The notes under the pieces: generated by a model
The model's database searches: none
What the model saw: the letters and a program-made list of their open reading frames with translations, nothing else
Told to the model about the DNA's origin: nothing
DNA from: PNON01 sp964387025
GTDB lineage: Bacteria > Chloroflexota > Anaerolineae > Anaerolineales > Anaerolineaceae
NCBI GenBank assembly: GCA_964387025.1
Contig: CAYLUZ010000002.1
Coordinates: 310,001-374,000, forward strand
Direction of reading: 5' to 3'
Length of the DNA stretch: 64,000 nucleotides
Made by a program: the position numbers and the translations under genes
Part shown: positions 1-8,475 of the stretch, one piece after another
Position numbering within the stretch: position 1 is the first letter of the stretch
Layout of the letters: the number at the start of each line of letters is the position of its first letter

Positions 1-114
1 CCGATAATCGAAATGGTCCAGGCTTTTCTTGGTGATCATAGAATTAATTTTTTCAACCAATTCATTCCCCAGTTGACGGTAGATCTCGGTGATGCTTTCC
101 CCAGAGATATCCAT
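1..114 (-). CDS. Partial small protein of element 1 early operon
   Basis: An ATG at 114 follows directly on the TAG stop of the next gene upstream, and the frame stays open to the window edge (38 codons visible). The visible part is polar and probably helical, with an amphipathic stretch around ELVEKINSMITKK. I recognise no family. Its position, divergent from the repressor at 379 and downstream of a ribbon-helix-helix-like gene, matches the small early genes of element 2 at 38631-39211, so it is probably the start of the element 1 early operon. The C-terminal part lies outside the window. Confidence 0.5.
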   Translation of the reverse strand, partial: MDISGESITEIYRQLGNELVEKINSMITKKSLDHFDYR

Positions 115-315
115 CTAGGCTGCTTCCTGGGTCAGCGCCTCTTCGACGGTCTTTGTTTCCTGGGTAACCTTCTGAATTCGATCCCAGGCTTCAGAGACCA
201 GCCAGTCGATCATGTTTCCCTGGTTACGTTTGGTCAATCGACAAAGTTCTTCGATCCTTGCCTTGGTTTCAGCTTCTACTGAATAGTTGATGATTTCTCT
301 TGGGGTTTCTGACAT
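115..315 (-). CDS. Small ribbon-helix-helix-like (Arc/CopG type) protein
   Basis: This 66-residue protein starts at an ATG with a good Shine-Dalgarno (AAGGA). The layout INYSVEAETKARIEELCRLTKRNQGNMIDWLVSEAW (written here only as an order of features) is a short beta-like stretch, a helix, a turn and a second helix, as in Arc/CopG DNA-binding proteins; residues 1-16 are IINYSVEAE-like and the helix ends near W41. It is transcribed divergently from the repressor at 379, the same geometry as the early operon of element 2. A role as a transcriptional regulator or antitoxin-like protein is an inference; no toxin partner is visible. Confidence 0.55.
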   Translation of the reverse strand: MSETPREIINYSVEAETKARIEELCRLTKRNQGNMIDWLVSEAWDRIQKVTQETKTVEEALTQEAA

Positions 316-346
316 TTGCGTCCTTTCAGTGTACTGTTTTTTACAA

Positions 347-363
347 TTATACTTGTAGTATAA
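347..363. promoter_or_regulatory. Inverted repeat between divergent early gene and repressor
   Basis: TTATAC-TTGTA-GTATAA is a perfect 6-bp inverted repeat in the 63-bp gap between the divergent genes at 315 and 379. It overlaps a plus-strand TATAAT (359-364) that probably serves the repressor gene, and its left arm overlaps a minus-strand TATAAT-like box. It is a plausible operator controlling both directions. It does not match the CTGT...ACAG operator found elsewhere in this module. Confidence 0.4.
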
Positions 364-378
364 TAACGCTATTTATAA

Positions 379-810
379 ATGTCAATGGGTTTATTGAAAG
401 ATGTGGCAATTATGTTTACAATGATACTTGTGGATAAAAAGCCAAATTTCAAAGCGTGGATCAATAAATTATTTTTCGATTGGAGGGGGGAAAGTCGGAA
501 GTCAGTTTCAGATTTTGCTAGAGAACTAAAAGTAAGCCAACAAGTAATGAACGGCTGGCTGAATTACGGGTCAATTCCATCCAATAAGAATCTATTTACT
601 TTAGCCGATAAATTTCCGGAAGTTTACGACGTACTTGGTTTACCTCGGCCGGATTTATCCCCTGTCAATAGCAGGCTGTTATTGGAAGCCTCCAGAGATC
701 TAAGTCTTTCCATAAAAGAAGCTGGCATTGATATCAACTCCGCAGCATTTGAGAAGCTTGCCATAGAGATATTCTCCAGGCATGGGATTAAATTAGAAAG
801 AACTGATTGA
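379..810 (+). CDS. HTH repressor-like regulator, element 1
   Basis: This 143-residue protein has a predicted helix-turn-helix near residues 53-72 (SVSDFARELKVSQQVMNGWL). Its C-terminal half, from LGLPRPDLSPVNSRLLLEAS to the end, is nearly identical to that of the element 2 protein at 39331-39720, while the N-terminal DNA-binding halves have diverged strongly. A TATAAT lies at 359-364 and no strong ribosome-binding site precedes the ATG at 379; ATGs at 385, 412 and 421 are alternatives. Located between a divergent early operon and the recombinase module, it is most likely the lysogeny repressor or integrase regulator. Its target is probably the inverted repeat at 873-892 and 3236-3255, which is an inference. 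Confidence 0.65.
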   Translation: MSMGLLKDVAIMFTMILVDKKPNFKAWINKLFFDWRGESRKSVSDFARELKVSQQVMNGWLNYGSIPSNKNLFTLADKFPEVYDVLGLPRPDLSPVNSRLLLEASRDLSLSIKEAGIDINSAAFEKLAIEIFSRHGIKLERTD

Positions 811-892
811 CCGTCAGGAAAAGTAAATTTATATCTCATGCCATAATAATAGCACATGCGTTCTAAGAGTCAACCTGTAATTAATGACAGGC
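811..892 (+). promoter_or_regulatory. Conserved regulatory segment with operator A (873-892)
   Basis: The 82 bp after the repressor stop align without gaps to 39721-39802 of element 2, with 8 mismatches by eye. The segment ends in operator A, ACCTGTAATTAATGACAGGC, an inverted repeat of CCTGT and ACAGG with half-sites one helical turn plus apart. In element 2 the same segment has a TATAAT at 39752-39757; here it reads CATAAT. Conservation of a non-coding stretch between otherwise diverged elements suggests a promoter/operator for the downstream membrane-protein genes. Confidence 0.6.
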
Positions 893-907
893 GTATAGGG
901 GAGAAAT

Positions 908-1036
908 ATGTATAATTTGTTTCAATATCCGGTTTTAGTCTACCTGACCTTTTCACTAATATTCGCATTCCCCTCCATGAACGCAGCAGAAGACCTTGGT
1001 TGGGATCCGGTTCTGGGTATTGGTCTCGGCTTGTAG
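908..1036 (+). CDS. Small membrane protein, possibly interrupted by a TAG
   Basis: An ATG at 908 follows a good ribosome-binding site (GGGGAG) 14 bases beyond operator A. It encodes 42 residues with one hydrophobic segment (YPVLVYLTFSLIFAF) and ends at TAG 1034-1036. Past that stop the same frame continues with a second membrane-like stretch (LGPIIYSILLILKK) and a basic tail. The gene may therefore have been a two-helix membrane protein now cut by a nonsense codon. In element 2 the equivalent place holds an intact two-helix protein (39816-39980). Confidence 0.45.
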   Translation: MYNLFQYPVLVYLTFSLIFAFPSMNAAEDLGWDPVLGIGLGL

Positions 1037-1112
1037 CTGGGACCAATAATTTATTCCATTTTGCTAATCCTCAAGAAAAATCAAAATAAAGTGTCAAATT
1101 ATGGAGGGACGG

Positions 1113-1283
1113 ATGCAATTTTTAAAAGCTGTCGTAATGATGATCGGTATATTCTTGATAGCCATCGGGATGATTAATTTGGGCAATAATACAGGACTTG
1201 GAATTATTAGCATCGGGTTAGGTGTGGCTACTCTTTATTGGTCTTTTGCTAAGAAAAAGAAACCGACTGATTCACTTAAATAG
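1113..1283 (+). CDS. Two-helix small membrane protein
   Basis: This 56-residue protein has two hydrophobic segments (about residues 4-20 and 26-46) and a lysine-rich C-terminus (AKKKKPTDSLK). I chose the ATG at 1113 because GGAGGGACGG directly precedes it; an ATG at 1101 is less likely. It lies between the two operator copies of element 1. Element 2 has a similar-sized two-helix protein at the same place (39816-39980), without clear sequence identity. The function is unknown; a superinfection-exclusion role would fit the position but is speculation. Confidence 0.55.
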   Translation: MQFLKAVVMMIGIFLIAIGMINLGNNTGLGIISIGLGVATLYWSFAKKKKPTDSLK

Positions 1284-1381
1284 AAAGGTTGAAATCGACT
1301 ATATCTCTTCCACAGATGTGGTTCATCTTCATAATAATCAATCCAACAATTTTTTGGATAAAATAGCTTCCCTTGATTGAT

Positions 1382-2317
1382 ATGAAAGAATTTATTCGAA
1401 AAATCAAACGATCTAAACGCCGTCAATATCTTCTGGCCATTGGTCTTTTATTAATGGTATGTATCTGTATGTTCATTCCGTCCACGGTTTTCAGAAACTA
1501 TAATAATTCGCCGGCAGCGATAAAAGTTCCCTTATTAACAAATAATAATACCCAACCGACACTAATCCCCAGCACCACTCCCACAGAAATAATCCAACCC
1601 ACGTATACCTCCTACCCAACATACACACCATATCCGACTTTCACAGTAGAGGTAATTCCTACTGCCACCTCAATGCCTACCGTGGATCCTGTTACGAATG
1701 TTCCTGGAGCTGAGTGCATTCCTCGCCTCAAAATGGAGATTGGAAAAGTGAAGAGTATTACCGATGGAGATACGATCCGAGTGATCATCAATGGAAAAGA
1801 ATTTCCCTTAAGATATATTGGTATGGATGCTCCAGAGACCTCTGGGGATTACTTTGCAAATGAAGCCACAAGCTACAATGTAAAATTGGTTTCAGGAAAG
1901 GATGTTTTGCTGTTCACAGACGTTTCGAACACCGATCGTTATGACCGCCTCCTTCGCTATGTCGTTGCAGATGGTAAGTTTGTAAACTATGAACTGGTAA
2001 AAAATGGATATGCCAGCGCATATACCTACCCGCCTGATGTTGCCTGTTCAGGTGAATTTATGAAAGCCCAGACTTCGGCAAATACCAATAACTTGGGTCT
2101 TTGGGCAATTGCCGCGATTCCAGCGATTATTCCACCAGCTGCTAACCCAGGTATTGTGAGCTCAGGTAATTGTGATCCATCTTATCCTGATGTATGTATT
2201 CCACCTTACCCGCCAGATCTGGACTGTGGAGAGATCAATTTCAAACGATTCAGGGTCCTTCCCCCAGATCCACACGGGTTCGATCGGGATCATGATGGAA
2301 TAGGTTGTGAGAGTTAA
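1382..2317 (+). CDS. Secreted or membrane-anchored thermonuclease (SNase-like) with Excalibur-like tail
   Basis: This 311-residue protein has an N-terminal basic stretch and membrane anchor (about residues 16-35), a Pro/Thr linker with PTYTSYPTYTPYPTF, and a staphylococcal-nuclease fold at about 118-245 with the motifs ITDGDTIR, RYIGMDAPE and DRYDRLLRYV. The C-terminus (about 255-311) ends in VLPPDPHGFDRDHDGIGCES, an Excalibur-like acidic repeat thought to bind calcium. It should cleave DNA or RNA outside the cell or at the cell surface. It is cargo between the membrane-protein genes and the recombinase of element 1. The linker resembles that of the lipoprotein at 16210, which carries PTYTPYPT repeats. 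Confidence 0.85.
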   Translation: MKEFIRKIKRSKRRQYLLAIGLLLMVCICMFIPSTVFRNYNNSPAAIKVPLLTNNNTQPTLIPSTTPTEIIQPTYTSYPTYTPYPTFTVEVIPTATSMPTVDPVTNVPGAECIPRLKMEIGKVKSITDGDTIRVIINGKEFPLRYIGMDAPETSGDYFANEATSYNVKLVSGKDVLLFTDVSNTDRYDRLLRYVVADGKFVNYELVKNGYASAYTYPPDVACSGEFMKAQTSANTNNLGLWAIAAIPAIIPPAANPGIVSSGNCDPSYPDVCIPPYPPDLDCGEINFKRFRVLPPDPHGFDRDHDGIGCES

Positions 2318-2409
2318 TTTTCAATATCTATAGGAATTATACACAAGGTAGAACCCGGATATTTAGAACAGCTTTGATTATTATGCATTAATACTATTAG
2401 GAGACATTC

Positions 2410-3216
2410 ATGCTATTCAGTCAAAAACGAGGTTTAACTAGTTTACCAATTCTACAAAGGAATGAAATTTCGGTAGAGCTGAGAAATACCCTCTGGAATA
2501 TTGTTGATGTATATTTACGAGGATTAAAGGATGAGTATATAGGAGGAAATTATGTCCCTGGAATATTAATTTATGCAAAAGTTATTTATCACAATTATTT
2601 TAAGGAGCCAATAGATACAATTCCTAAATATGAACATACTATCATTTTAAATATAAGGACCAGATTTTTCGATTATGAGTGGTTTGAAGTATTTGATTTC
2701 CTTGAGAAAACTATTAACTACTCGAATAACCCAATTTTTGAGGAAAAAATAAATTCAGTTCTAGCCACCGAATTATCTGCATACAGATTTGTTAATGGTA
2801 ATTTTACAGATATTACATCAGAAGAGGAATTAAAATCATTAAAAGAATCTCTACAAGATGACGATTTTCCTGGGGTTAAGATTCACCTGAAAACAGCACT
2901 TCAGCTTATGTCAGACCGCGATAATCCTAATTATCGAAATTCCATTAAAGAATCAATCTCAGCAGTCGAATGCCTTGCATGCATTATTACCCAAAAGGAT
3001 CACGCAAGTCTTGGTGATGCATTAAAAGTGATTGAAAAACATGTACGAATTCACCCAGCATTAAGGGAATCCTTTAATAATTTATATGGCTATACTAGCA
3101 ATGCAGACGGAATTAGGCATGCCCTGCTTGATGAACCAGATCTTGGACCAGAAGATGCAAAATATTTTCTATTAGCATGTTCTTCTTTTATTAATTATTT
3201 GAAATCTAAACTTTAG
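2410..3216 (+). CDS. AbiJ-like protein (AbiJ_NTD4 / HEPN-type), putative phage defence
   Basis: This 268-residue protein starts with LFSQKRGL...EISVELRNTLWN, which resembles the AbiJ N-terminal domain 4 family. Its C-terminal half (about residues 175-268) has the features seen in such proteins: YRNSIKESISAVEC, IHPALRESFNNLYGYTS, GIRHALL and a final hydrophobic helix. AbiJ-family proteins act in abortive infection and many carry HEPN RNase domains; whether the catalytic residues are intact here was judged only by eye. The gene ends 20 bp before operator B and the recombinase, so it is a typical cargo gene of element 1. A good GGAG-type site precedes the ATG. Confidence 0.65.
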   Translation: MLFSQKRGLTSLPILQRNEISVELRNTLWNIVDVYLRGLKDEYIGGNYVPGILIYAKVIYHNYFKEPIDTIPKYEHTIILNIRTRFFDYEWFEVFDFLEKTINYSNNPIFEEKINSVLATELSAYRFVNGNFTDITSEEELKSLKESLQDDDFPGVKIHLKTALQLMSDRDNPNYRNSIKESISAVECLACIITQKDHASLGDALKVIEKHVRIHPALRESFNNLYGYTSNADGIRHALLDEPDLGPEDAKYFLLACSSFINYLKSKL

Positions 3217-3235
3217 GTCTAAGTGTATTTTGTCG

Positions 3236-3255
3236 ACCTGTAAATAATGACAGGT
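3236..3255. promoter_or_regulatory. Operator B in front of recombinase 1
   Basis: ACCTGTAAATAATGACAGGT is an inverted repeat (ACCTGT / ACAGGT, 8-bp spacer). It ends 21 bp before the TATAAT at 3277, exactly the geometry of operator D in front of recombinase 2. It would cover the -35 region, so a bound protein should shut off the recombinase promoter. Confidence 0.65.
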
Positions 3256-3276
3256 AGAATTTTCTAATAAAAGATC

Positions 3277-3294
3277 TATAATATAAACCTCATG
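3277..3294 (+). promoter_or_regulatory. TATAAT box close to the recombinase 1 start; likely leaderless mRNA
   Basis: TATAAT (3277-3282) is followed after only 9 bases by the ATG at 3292, and no ribosome-binding site fits between them. Transcription would begin at or near the start codon. Recombinase 2 has the same 9-base spacing (TATAAT 40030-40035, ATG 40045). Confidence 0.5.
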
Positions 3295-4860
3295 CCATTT
3301 AGCACACCTCCCTTTCCACCCGGTTCCCTGGTTGTAGCCTATCTCCGTGATTCCGGTGGTGATGATCAGGAACTTTCCACTCAGCAGCAACAACGCGCCA
3401 TCGAAACCTGGTGTAAACAATTCAATCTAATTCCAACACGCTTTTTCATTGATCAGGCATCCCCAGGATCCAGTGTTGTAGGTCGAAAACGCTTCCAGGA
3501 GATGATCGCTTATTTCCATCAGAAAGACCCGCAACCTCCCGAAAAAGCCGTTATCGTCTGGTCTTTCTCTCGTTTCGCCAGAAACATCGATGACTCCCAG
3601 TTTTACAAAGCAGATCTGAGACGTTCTGGATACGAGATATTCTCCCTAAATGACGCCAATCTGGAGGGGTTGAACGGCCGGCTCATCGAAGCGGTTGTGG
3701 AATGGGCAAACGAAAAATTTCTGGTGGATCTCTCAGCCAACGCGAAGCGGGGAGTAAACGACAATGTAGAAATTTATGGCGCATTGGGTGGAACTCCGCC
3801 CAGGGGATTTAAGCGCCAGGTTTTCACCATCAGCCACCGACGGACAGGTAAGGTCCATAACGTTGCTCGCTGGGTCCCGGATCCCGATACTTGGGAGATC
3901 TGCCGGCTCGCTTGGAAACTTCGCTCCAATGGATCCTCTTACCGGGAAATATCTGAGCGTACCCACCTTTACCGGTCCACCAATAGTTACCCGACATTTT
4001 TCAGCAACCCGATCTACAAAGGGGAGCTCCATTTTGGCGATAAAGTAGTCAAGAACTATTGTGAGGCATTGGTGGATGATTCTACCTGGGAGAAGGTCCA
4101 GCAAATGAGAATGACAGATTCCCGCATCCATTCCGGGATTGATCCCTCCCACCCACGCACCAAGAATTCCAGCTATGCCCTATCCTCCTTGCTGCGCTGT
4201 TCCCGCTGTGGTGCTACCCTGATCGGTAAAACCGTCACATTCAAATCCGGAAGGGATTCCCATCAGTATTATGAGTGTGGAAACCGGCAGCGATCGCATT
4301 CATGCGACCTTCCCAAGATCCCCAGGGAATTTATAAACGACCTGGTCATAAGATCCATCCGAAATATCCTAGCCGATCCGGCTTATATGGATGAACTCAT
4401 CCAGCAAACCAACCTCGAGCTTGACAAGATCTACGAAGACCAGGTGGGAGATATCCCCGAAGCCGAAGTGTTATTGTCTGCAGTGGATAAAAAGATCAAC
4501 CGGATGGTCGATGCAATTGCCGATCGCGGCCATACCCCCGCCCTGCTGGAGAAGTTGGATGCTCTGGAAGAAGAAAAAAGAGAGATCAAATCGAAACTGA
4601 TCACTCCAGTAAATCCGACAATAATTCGTGAAACCATCCTGCAAAAAGTAACTGAGATATCCACTGCGTTCGAGGCTGCTCTTGCTGCGAATGATATTCC
4701 GGGTATCAACCGGCAGCTCCGTCTTATTGCAAAAAGGATCCTTTTAGATATCAAGAATCAAAAACTGGCCGGATACATAGAGTATGCACTGCCAGTTGAT
4801 GAAGCCTCAATGTTTGCGTATGTCAGTGTGCCCCCAAGGCGTATCCTTACTCAAACATAA
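3292..4860 (+). CDS. Large serine recombinase (integrase), element 1
   Basis: This 522-residue protein has a resolvase catalytic domain with YLRDS (nucleophile serine in Y-x-R-x-S, about residue 21) and WSFSRFARN, a recombinase domain (YGALGGTPPRGF, then SSYREISERT), a zinc ribbon (CSRCGATL...CGNRQRSHSC, four Cys) and a C-terminal coiled coil. It catalyses site-specific integration and excision. It is clearly homologous over its full length to the element 2 enzyme at 40045. The final residues (VPPRRILTQT) are encoded by the attachment core and the adjacent arm of element 2, so the C-terminus was set by the later integration. Operator B and a near-start TATAAT suggest repressor control. Confidence 0.93.
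   Translation: MPFSTPPFPPGSLVVAYLRDSGGDDQELSTQQQQRAIETWCKQFNLIPTRFFIDQASPGSSVVGRKRFQEMIAYFHQKDPQPPEKAVIVWSFSRFARNIDDSQFYKADLRRSGYEIFSLNDANLEGLNGRLIEAVVEWANEKFLVDLSANAKRGVNDNVEIYGALGGTPPRGFKRQVFTISHRRTGKVHNVARWVPDPDTWEICRLAWKLRSNGSSYREISERTHLYRSTNSYPTFFSNPIYKGELHFGDKVVKNYCEALVDDSTWEKVQQMRMTDSRIHSGIDPSHPRTKNSSYALSSLLRCSRCGATLIGKTVTFKSGRDSHQYYECGNRQRSHSCDLPKIPREFINDLVIRSIRNILADPAYMDELIQQTNLELDKIYEDQVGDIPEAEVLLSAVDKKINRMVDAIADRGHTPALLEKLDALEEEKREIKSKLITPVNPTIIRETILQKVTEISTAFEAALAANDIPGINRQLRLIAKRILLDIKNQKLAGYIEYALPVDEASMFAYVSVPPRRILTQT
4828..4839. other. Attachment core, left junction of element 2 (attL)
   Basis: GTGCCCCCAAGG here is identical to 41583-41594, the 3' end of tRNA-Glu. To its left is the end of recombinase 1; to its right begins a roughly 75-bp arm (CGTATCCTTACTCAAACATA...) that recurs after the same core at 6694-6705 and 9045-9056. 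I read it as the junction between element 1 and element 2. An exact crossover point cannot be set from sequence alone. Confidence 0.65.
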
Positions 4861-5050
4861 AATCCAATATGTCCATTTCCAGAAAAGAAATCACCACAAA
4901 AATAGTAAATAACTAATACCCCCACATCCTCCCCGGATGATTGCACTATAATTATCCCATGGATTGCACGCTCCTCATCCCAGCCTTTTTCCCGGGAGGA
5001 GTAGGTGCCTGAGTGGTGGAGAGTGGGGGTGGGGTCACTAAGGCAGGCGC
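4840..5050 (+). repeat. att arm plus TATAAT-hairpin repeat unit 1
   Basis: The 374-bp gap between recombinase 1 and the lipoprotein at 5235 holds the att arm (4840-4915) and then a promoter-hairpin repeat. That repeat has a near-palindrome (ATCCTCCCCGGATGAT), GCACTATAAT, CCCATGGATTGCACG, CTCATCCCAGCC and a G-rich tail. It recurs with variation before most solitary genes up to 12.1 kb. No coding region is credible here; 5050-5234 is otherwise featureless AT-rich leader. Confidence 0.7.
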
Positions 5051-5234
5051 GATCAGACATAACAGCAGTATGAATGGGGAAGTTATGAGATATTTATAGT
5101 TGGTATTTAGTACCATATTGTTTGTTTTTAGTTGCAATCCTGTGTGTATAGTGATTGTATATTCCAAAAACAATATTCCTGGGTAAAAGAATGGTTGGAT
5201 TCAGTCGCATGAGTAATAATTTGGAGAAATTGTT

Positions 5235-6485
5235 ATGAGTATTCAATACAAGACCATTATTCCTCTAGTATTTATCTTTTGCCTATTAAATGGTTGTTCA
5301 GGTTTATCTGGAGAAAATAAATACGATAAACCCAAGTGCATCACGCCGATAATCACATTATCATTTCCAATGGAAGGATTCAATCCAGCTCCAATTTCCA
5401 ATGAGATCCTCCCTTCAGAACCCTGGCAGAAGGTCACATCAATACCAGATCCATGGTCAGTTGATGAATTATCCTATAATGAATTATCTCCGCAATTAGC
5501 TCGCACGAAGGATGGTAAAGTAGAGATTTGGGTGATGAGTCAATGGAGTAAAAAACAAAGCTCTATTAGTAACCACTCAATTTTTGTATTCCGACCAAGT
5601 GAGGGCAAATGGCTAGAAATCCCAGCAATTATTGAAGAGGTTAAAGCGGAGATAATTCAGCTATATCTTGGTCACGATGGAACAATCTGGGCGAAAGCAT
5701 CTACTGAAATTGGGAACGCATATGATTATATTTCATCAGGCCTTACCAAAACACCATATGTCTTTGGTAAATTCAACGAAACTGAGAATCGGTTTGAGCA
5801 GTTGAACTTTTCTAGCGATATCCCATTAGGAAATGGAAGCTATAACCAGGATAAGTTCTGGCTTTTTGCAGATGGAGGGGCTATATATTCCATTGACTTT
5901 CGAAGCTTGGAGATTAGTAAATATGTAGATCCGAGATTCGCATTTTGGGATGAAGGTTACTATTCTACCCCAGTAAATTACCTAACACAGGACGATTCAT
6001 TAGCTTTTTTGGAAGATGGCAGTTTCTATTTCCTTGATGAGACTTCATATAATTACTATGTTCCCCAGATAAGAAACCTATATTATTTCAATCCTGCTTC
6101 GAATAAAGGTGGATACGTACCAATCAAACTCGAGAATGGTCCTCCATTTTTTGATATATATATTGATCATTCCGAAAATTTATGGATATCTGATCAAGGG
6201 TGGATGGATAAAGCGGGAAAATGGAATGAAATCATTAGGTCACCGGTTTTTATCACCACCAGGTTGGAAGCAACCCCAATAATTTGGGAGCATCCGAAAA
6301 TTTTATTTCAAAGTTCGAATGGTTGGTTTTGGTATAAATCATCCAATGGTTTAGTCTCCTTAGATCCCAAAGTCGGTGATTGGTGTTGGTTTACCACATT
6401 TCAATCAGATATTGTCGAAGATGCTGCTGGTAACTTATGGTTGATTGCTGATGGGAAATTGTATAAAACCGAAATAGGTGATTGA
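5235..6485 (+). CDS. Lipoprotein with beta-propeller-like repeats
   Basis: This 416-residue protein has a signal peptide and lipobox (LLNGC, Cys at about 21), so it should be anchored to the membrane outside the cytoplasm. Downstream it shows repeated W/Y/G-rich strands with aspartate turns, e.g. DGTIWAKAS, ENLWISDQGW and AGNLWLIADGKLY, typical of two-component-regulator-propeller or YncE-like folds. I cannot assign a substrate. GGAGAAATTGTT precedes the ATG. It stands alone between two repeat units, as do the following genes, and looks like cargo of element 2. Confidence 0.6.
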   Translation: MSIQYKTIIPLVFIFCLLNGCSGLSGENKYDKPKCITPIITLSFPMEGFNPAPISNEILPSEPWQKVTSIPDPWSVDELSYNELSPQLARTKDGKVEIWVMSQWSKKQSSISNHSIFVFRPSEGKWLEIPAIIEEVKAEIIQLYLGHDGTIWAKASTEIGNAYDYISSGLTKTPYVFGKFNETENRFEQLNFSSDIPLGNGSYNQDKFWLFADGGAIYSIDFRSLEISKYVDPRFAFWDEGYYSTPVNYLTQDDSLAFLEDGSFYFLDETSYNYYVPQIRNLYYFNPASNKGGYVPIKLENGPPFFDIYIDHSENLWISDQGWMDKAGKWNEIIRSPVFITTRLEATPIIWEHPKILFQSSNGWFWYKSSNGLVSLDPKVGDWCWFTTFQSDIVEDAAGNLWLIADGKLYKTEIGD

Positions 6486-6572
6486 AATTAGTACTTTATT
6501 TGCATCCTATTCAAAACAGGATCCATTAATTGATATATGGGAACCTGGTGAAGAGCGTCATAAATAACAAAT

Positions 6573-6890
6573 CCACCTACCTTCGTTCGCGCCGGTGTCC
6601 CCACCGTGCGCGCGTCTTTGACCGAAGGTCTGAATTTATTGTACATGCGCGGACCAGTATTTTCACCGTGCTCGTTTTTATGTCTGAGGAAGAGTGCCCC
6701 CAAGGCGTATCCTTGCTCAAACATAAAATCCAATATGTCCATTTCCAGAAAAGAAATCATCACAAAAATAGTAAACAATACCCTTATCGTAAGGATGAGT
6801 ATAATTAACCCATGGATCACACTCCCCTCATCCCAGCCTTCTCCAAATGGAGAAGGTGCCTGAAGGGAGGAGGGGTCCCAGGTGAGGCTG
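6573..6890 (+). repeat. Composite repeat unit 2 with a complete att-like site (6668-6705)
   Basis: The 452-bp gap before 6938 is almost filled by a composite repeat. It contains GACCGAAGGTC, a 38-bp stretch (6668-6705) identical to the recombinase 2 end plus att core (41557-41594), the att arm (6706-6777), then TATAATTAACCCATGG and a hairpin (CCTTCTCC/GGAGAAGG). The unit recurs at 8906-9240. Both arms flank the core, so this is a complete, not a hybrid, att-like sequence. Open frames across it are translated repeat and are not counted as genes. Confidence 0.75.
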
Positions 6891-6937
6891 GTAAATAAGG
6901 TGGGAACAGGCGTGAATGGTCCAAATATGGAGTCAAA

Positions 6938-8179
6938 ATGAAGAAGAAACACACATTTTGTATTATGATCGTTTTCTTCACTGTTATTTCGAGCATGTCA
7001 TTTCGGTTCCAAGATAATATTCTTCAAAATGATTCAATAATAAATAACGCACTACCTTCAACTACATCAACCCCTACACCTTCTTCCACCCAAATTTTGA
7101 CACCTGAAAATACACCCATACCTTCCACCGCCCCTTTCGACATAAATGATTTTCATATGGTTGATGCTGAAAATGGTTTTGTACTCGGTTATGCTTTTAG
7201 CTATGGAACCAGTTTATATAAAACAAATGGCATAGCTAAAGACTGGACGATTCTTTTTCGGGCAGATCCTGATTTTGGAAAAACAAACAAATCTACGAAA
7301 ATGATAATGGATGTTGTTGGATCTAAGAATATCTGGCTCATGATGGGAATGGATTCGCCTGATAATTTAGAAGAAGCAAATGTCAGATACTCAAATGATG
7401 GGGGTTTAACGTTCAAGAACAGTGAGCCCCTCCCAATTTCAATTATCTATAAGAATATTGAGCCTCTTCAACTATTTTTCCTAAACAGCAGAATCGGGTG
7501 GTTGTTGACCATCGTTACTAATTCTCACAATAAACAATATATTCATTTTTTTCATACTTCAGATGGTGGAAAAAACTGGGAACATATATATGAATCCTCA
7601 ATAAATACTACGTGCGCACATCGTTGGCAAAAGAAATATTTCTACTTTGTTGATGAAAATATTGGATACTTTTCGGGTATATGTTCATTACCCGGAGAAG
7701 AAGTGATTTTTACAAATACAAATGACGGCGGGAAGTCGTGGAAAACTGATAATGCATTTGCATTTACGGGGGAATTTTCAAAAAGATATAATGCCACATG
7801 TGAACCAAGTAGTTTTTATCAAGATTTCGATGGTATTTTACGAGTTTATGTTACTTGCTATAACGATTCTAGTTATTCACAAACTTATTCTTTTTCGAGG
7901 GAAAAAGATAGCGATGAATGGGTAAATTTCGTGTCTAAGTTTAATCGTTTTTATTTTACAAAAGATAAAATGTTTGAACCAAGAACTGGTTATGTATCTA
8001 ACAATGGTGGAAAGGATTGGAAACGGTCGTTTTATAGTAATTATCTCGACGCAGAAAGTATTAAACCTGTGACTGACCAGCTATTATTTGCTTTGGAATG
8101 TGATGGTACTCCTTGTTGGATGATGAAATCAACCAATGGGGGCAAAACGTGGCAACATTTCCCACCATTTCAAGAATAA
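6938..8179 (+). CDS. Secreted Asp-box (BNR / sortilin-like) repeat protein
   Basis: This 413-residue protein has a signal peptide (about 1-22), a Thr/Pro/Ser linker (TPTPSSTQ...), and at least five Asp-box motifs: SNDGGLTF, TSDGGKNW, TNDGGKSW, SNNGGKDW and STNGGKTW. Asp-boxes mark six- or ten-bladed propellers such as sialidase-like, Vps10-like and photosystem-assembly (Ycf48-like) proteins. No sialidase FRIP motif is visible, so an enzymatic role is not supported; an extracellular binding role is more likely. It is a solitary gene behind repeat unit 2. Confidence 0.7.
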   Translation: MKKKHTFCIMIVFFTVISSMSFRFQDNILQNDSIINNALPSTTSTPTPSSTQILTPENTPIPSTAPFDINDFHMVDAENGFVLGYAFSYGTSLYKTNGIAKDWTILFRADPDFGKTNKSTKMIMDVVGSKNIWLMMGMDSPDNLEEANVRYSNDGGLTFKNSEPLPISIIYKNIEPLQLFFLNSRIGWLLTIVTNSHNKQYIHFFHTSDGGKNWEHIYESSINTTCAHRWQKKYFYFVDENIGYFSGICSLPGEEVIFTNTNDGGKSWKTDNAFAFTGEFSKRYNATCEPSSFYQDFDGILRVYVTCYNDSSYSQTYSFSREKDSDEWVNFVSKFNRFYFTKDKMFEPRTGYVSNNGGKDWKRSFYSNYLDAESIKPVTDQLLFALECDGTPCWMMKSTNGGKTWQHFPPFQE

Positions 8180-8234
8180 TTCCTTCGTATAATCTGCTTG
8201 CCCCAAAGCATGCAGGGATTGTACCCCATACTCC

Positions 8235-8360
8235 GCGGATGTTAGCACTATAATTAACCAGTGGATCGCACTCCCCCCGTCCCAACCTTTTCCCCGGCGG
8301 GAGAAGGCATCCGCCGGGAGAATGAGCCTGAGAGGTGGAGGGACAGGGTGAGGTTAGAAA
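8235..8360 (+). repeat. TATAAT-hairpin repeat unit 3 (no att part)
   Basis: The gap between 8179 and 8476 carries a shorter unit: ACTCCGCGGATGT, GCACTATAATTAACCAGTGG, a hairpin (TTTTCCCCGGCGGGAGAAGG region) and a G-rich tail. The att arm is missing. It stands in front of the small membrane protein at 8476. Confidence 0.65.
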
Positions 8361-8475
8361 AGATGGCGGGGAAAAGGTATATTCTATGCGAGCTTGAAGT
8401 CAAGACTCTATGCACATTGGGCTCCTCGCAATTAATCCTTGGTGATGAAAAAATGAGCATGAATTGGGAGATATC

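Noticed and set aside
6488..6952. Open frame of 154 codons on the minus strand, with a partial counterpart at 8866-9114
   Set aside because: The similarity arises because both lie across the composite repeat; start and end parts differ, and there is no ribosome-binding site. It is translated repeat.
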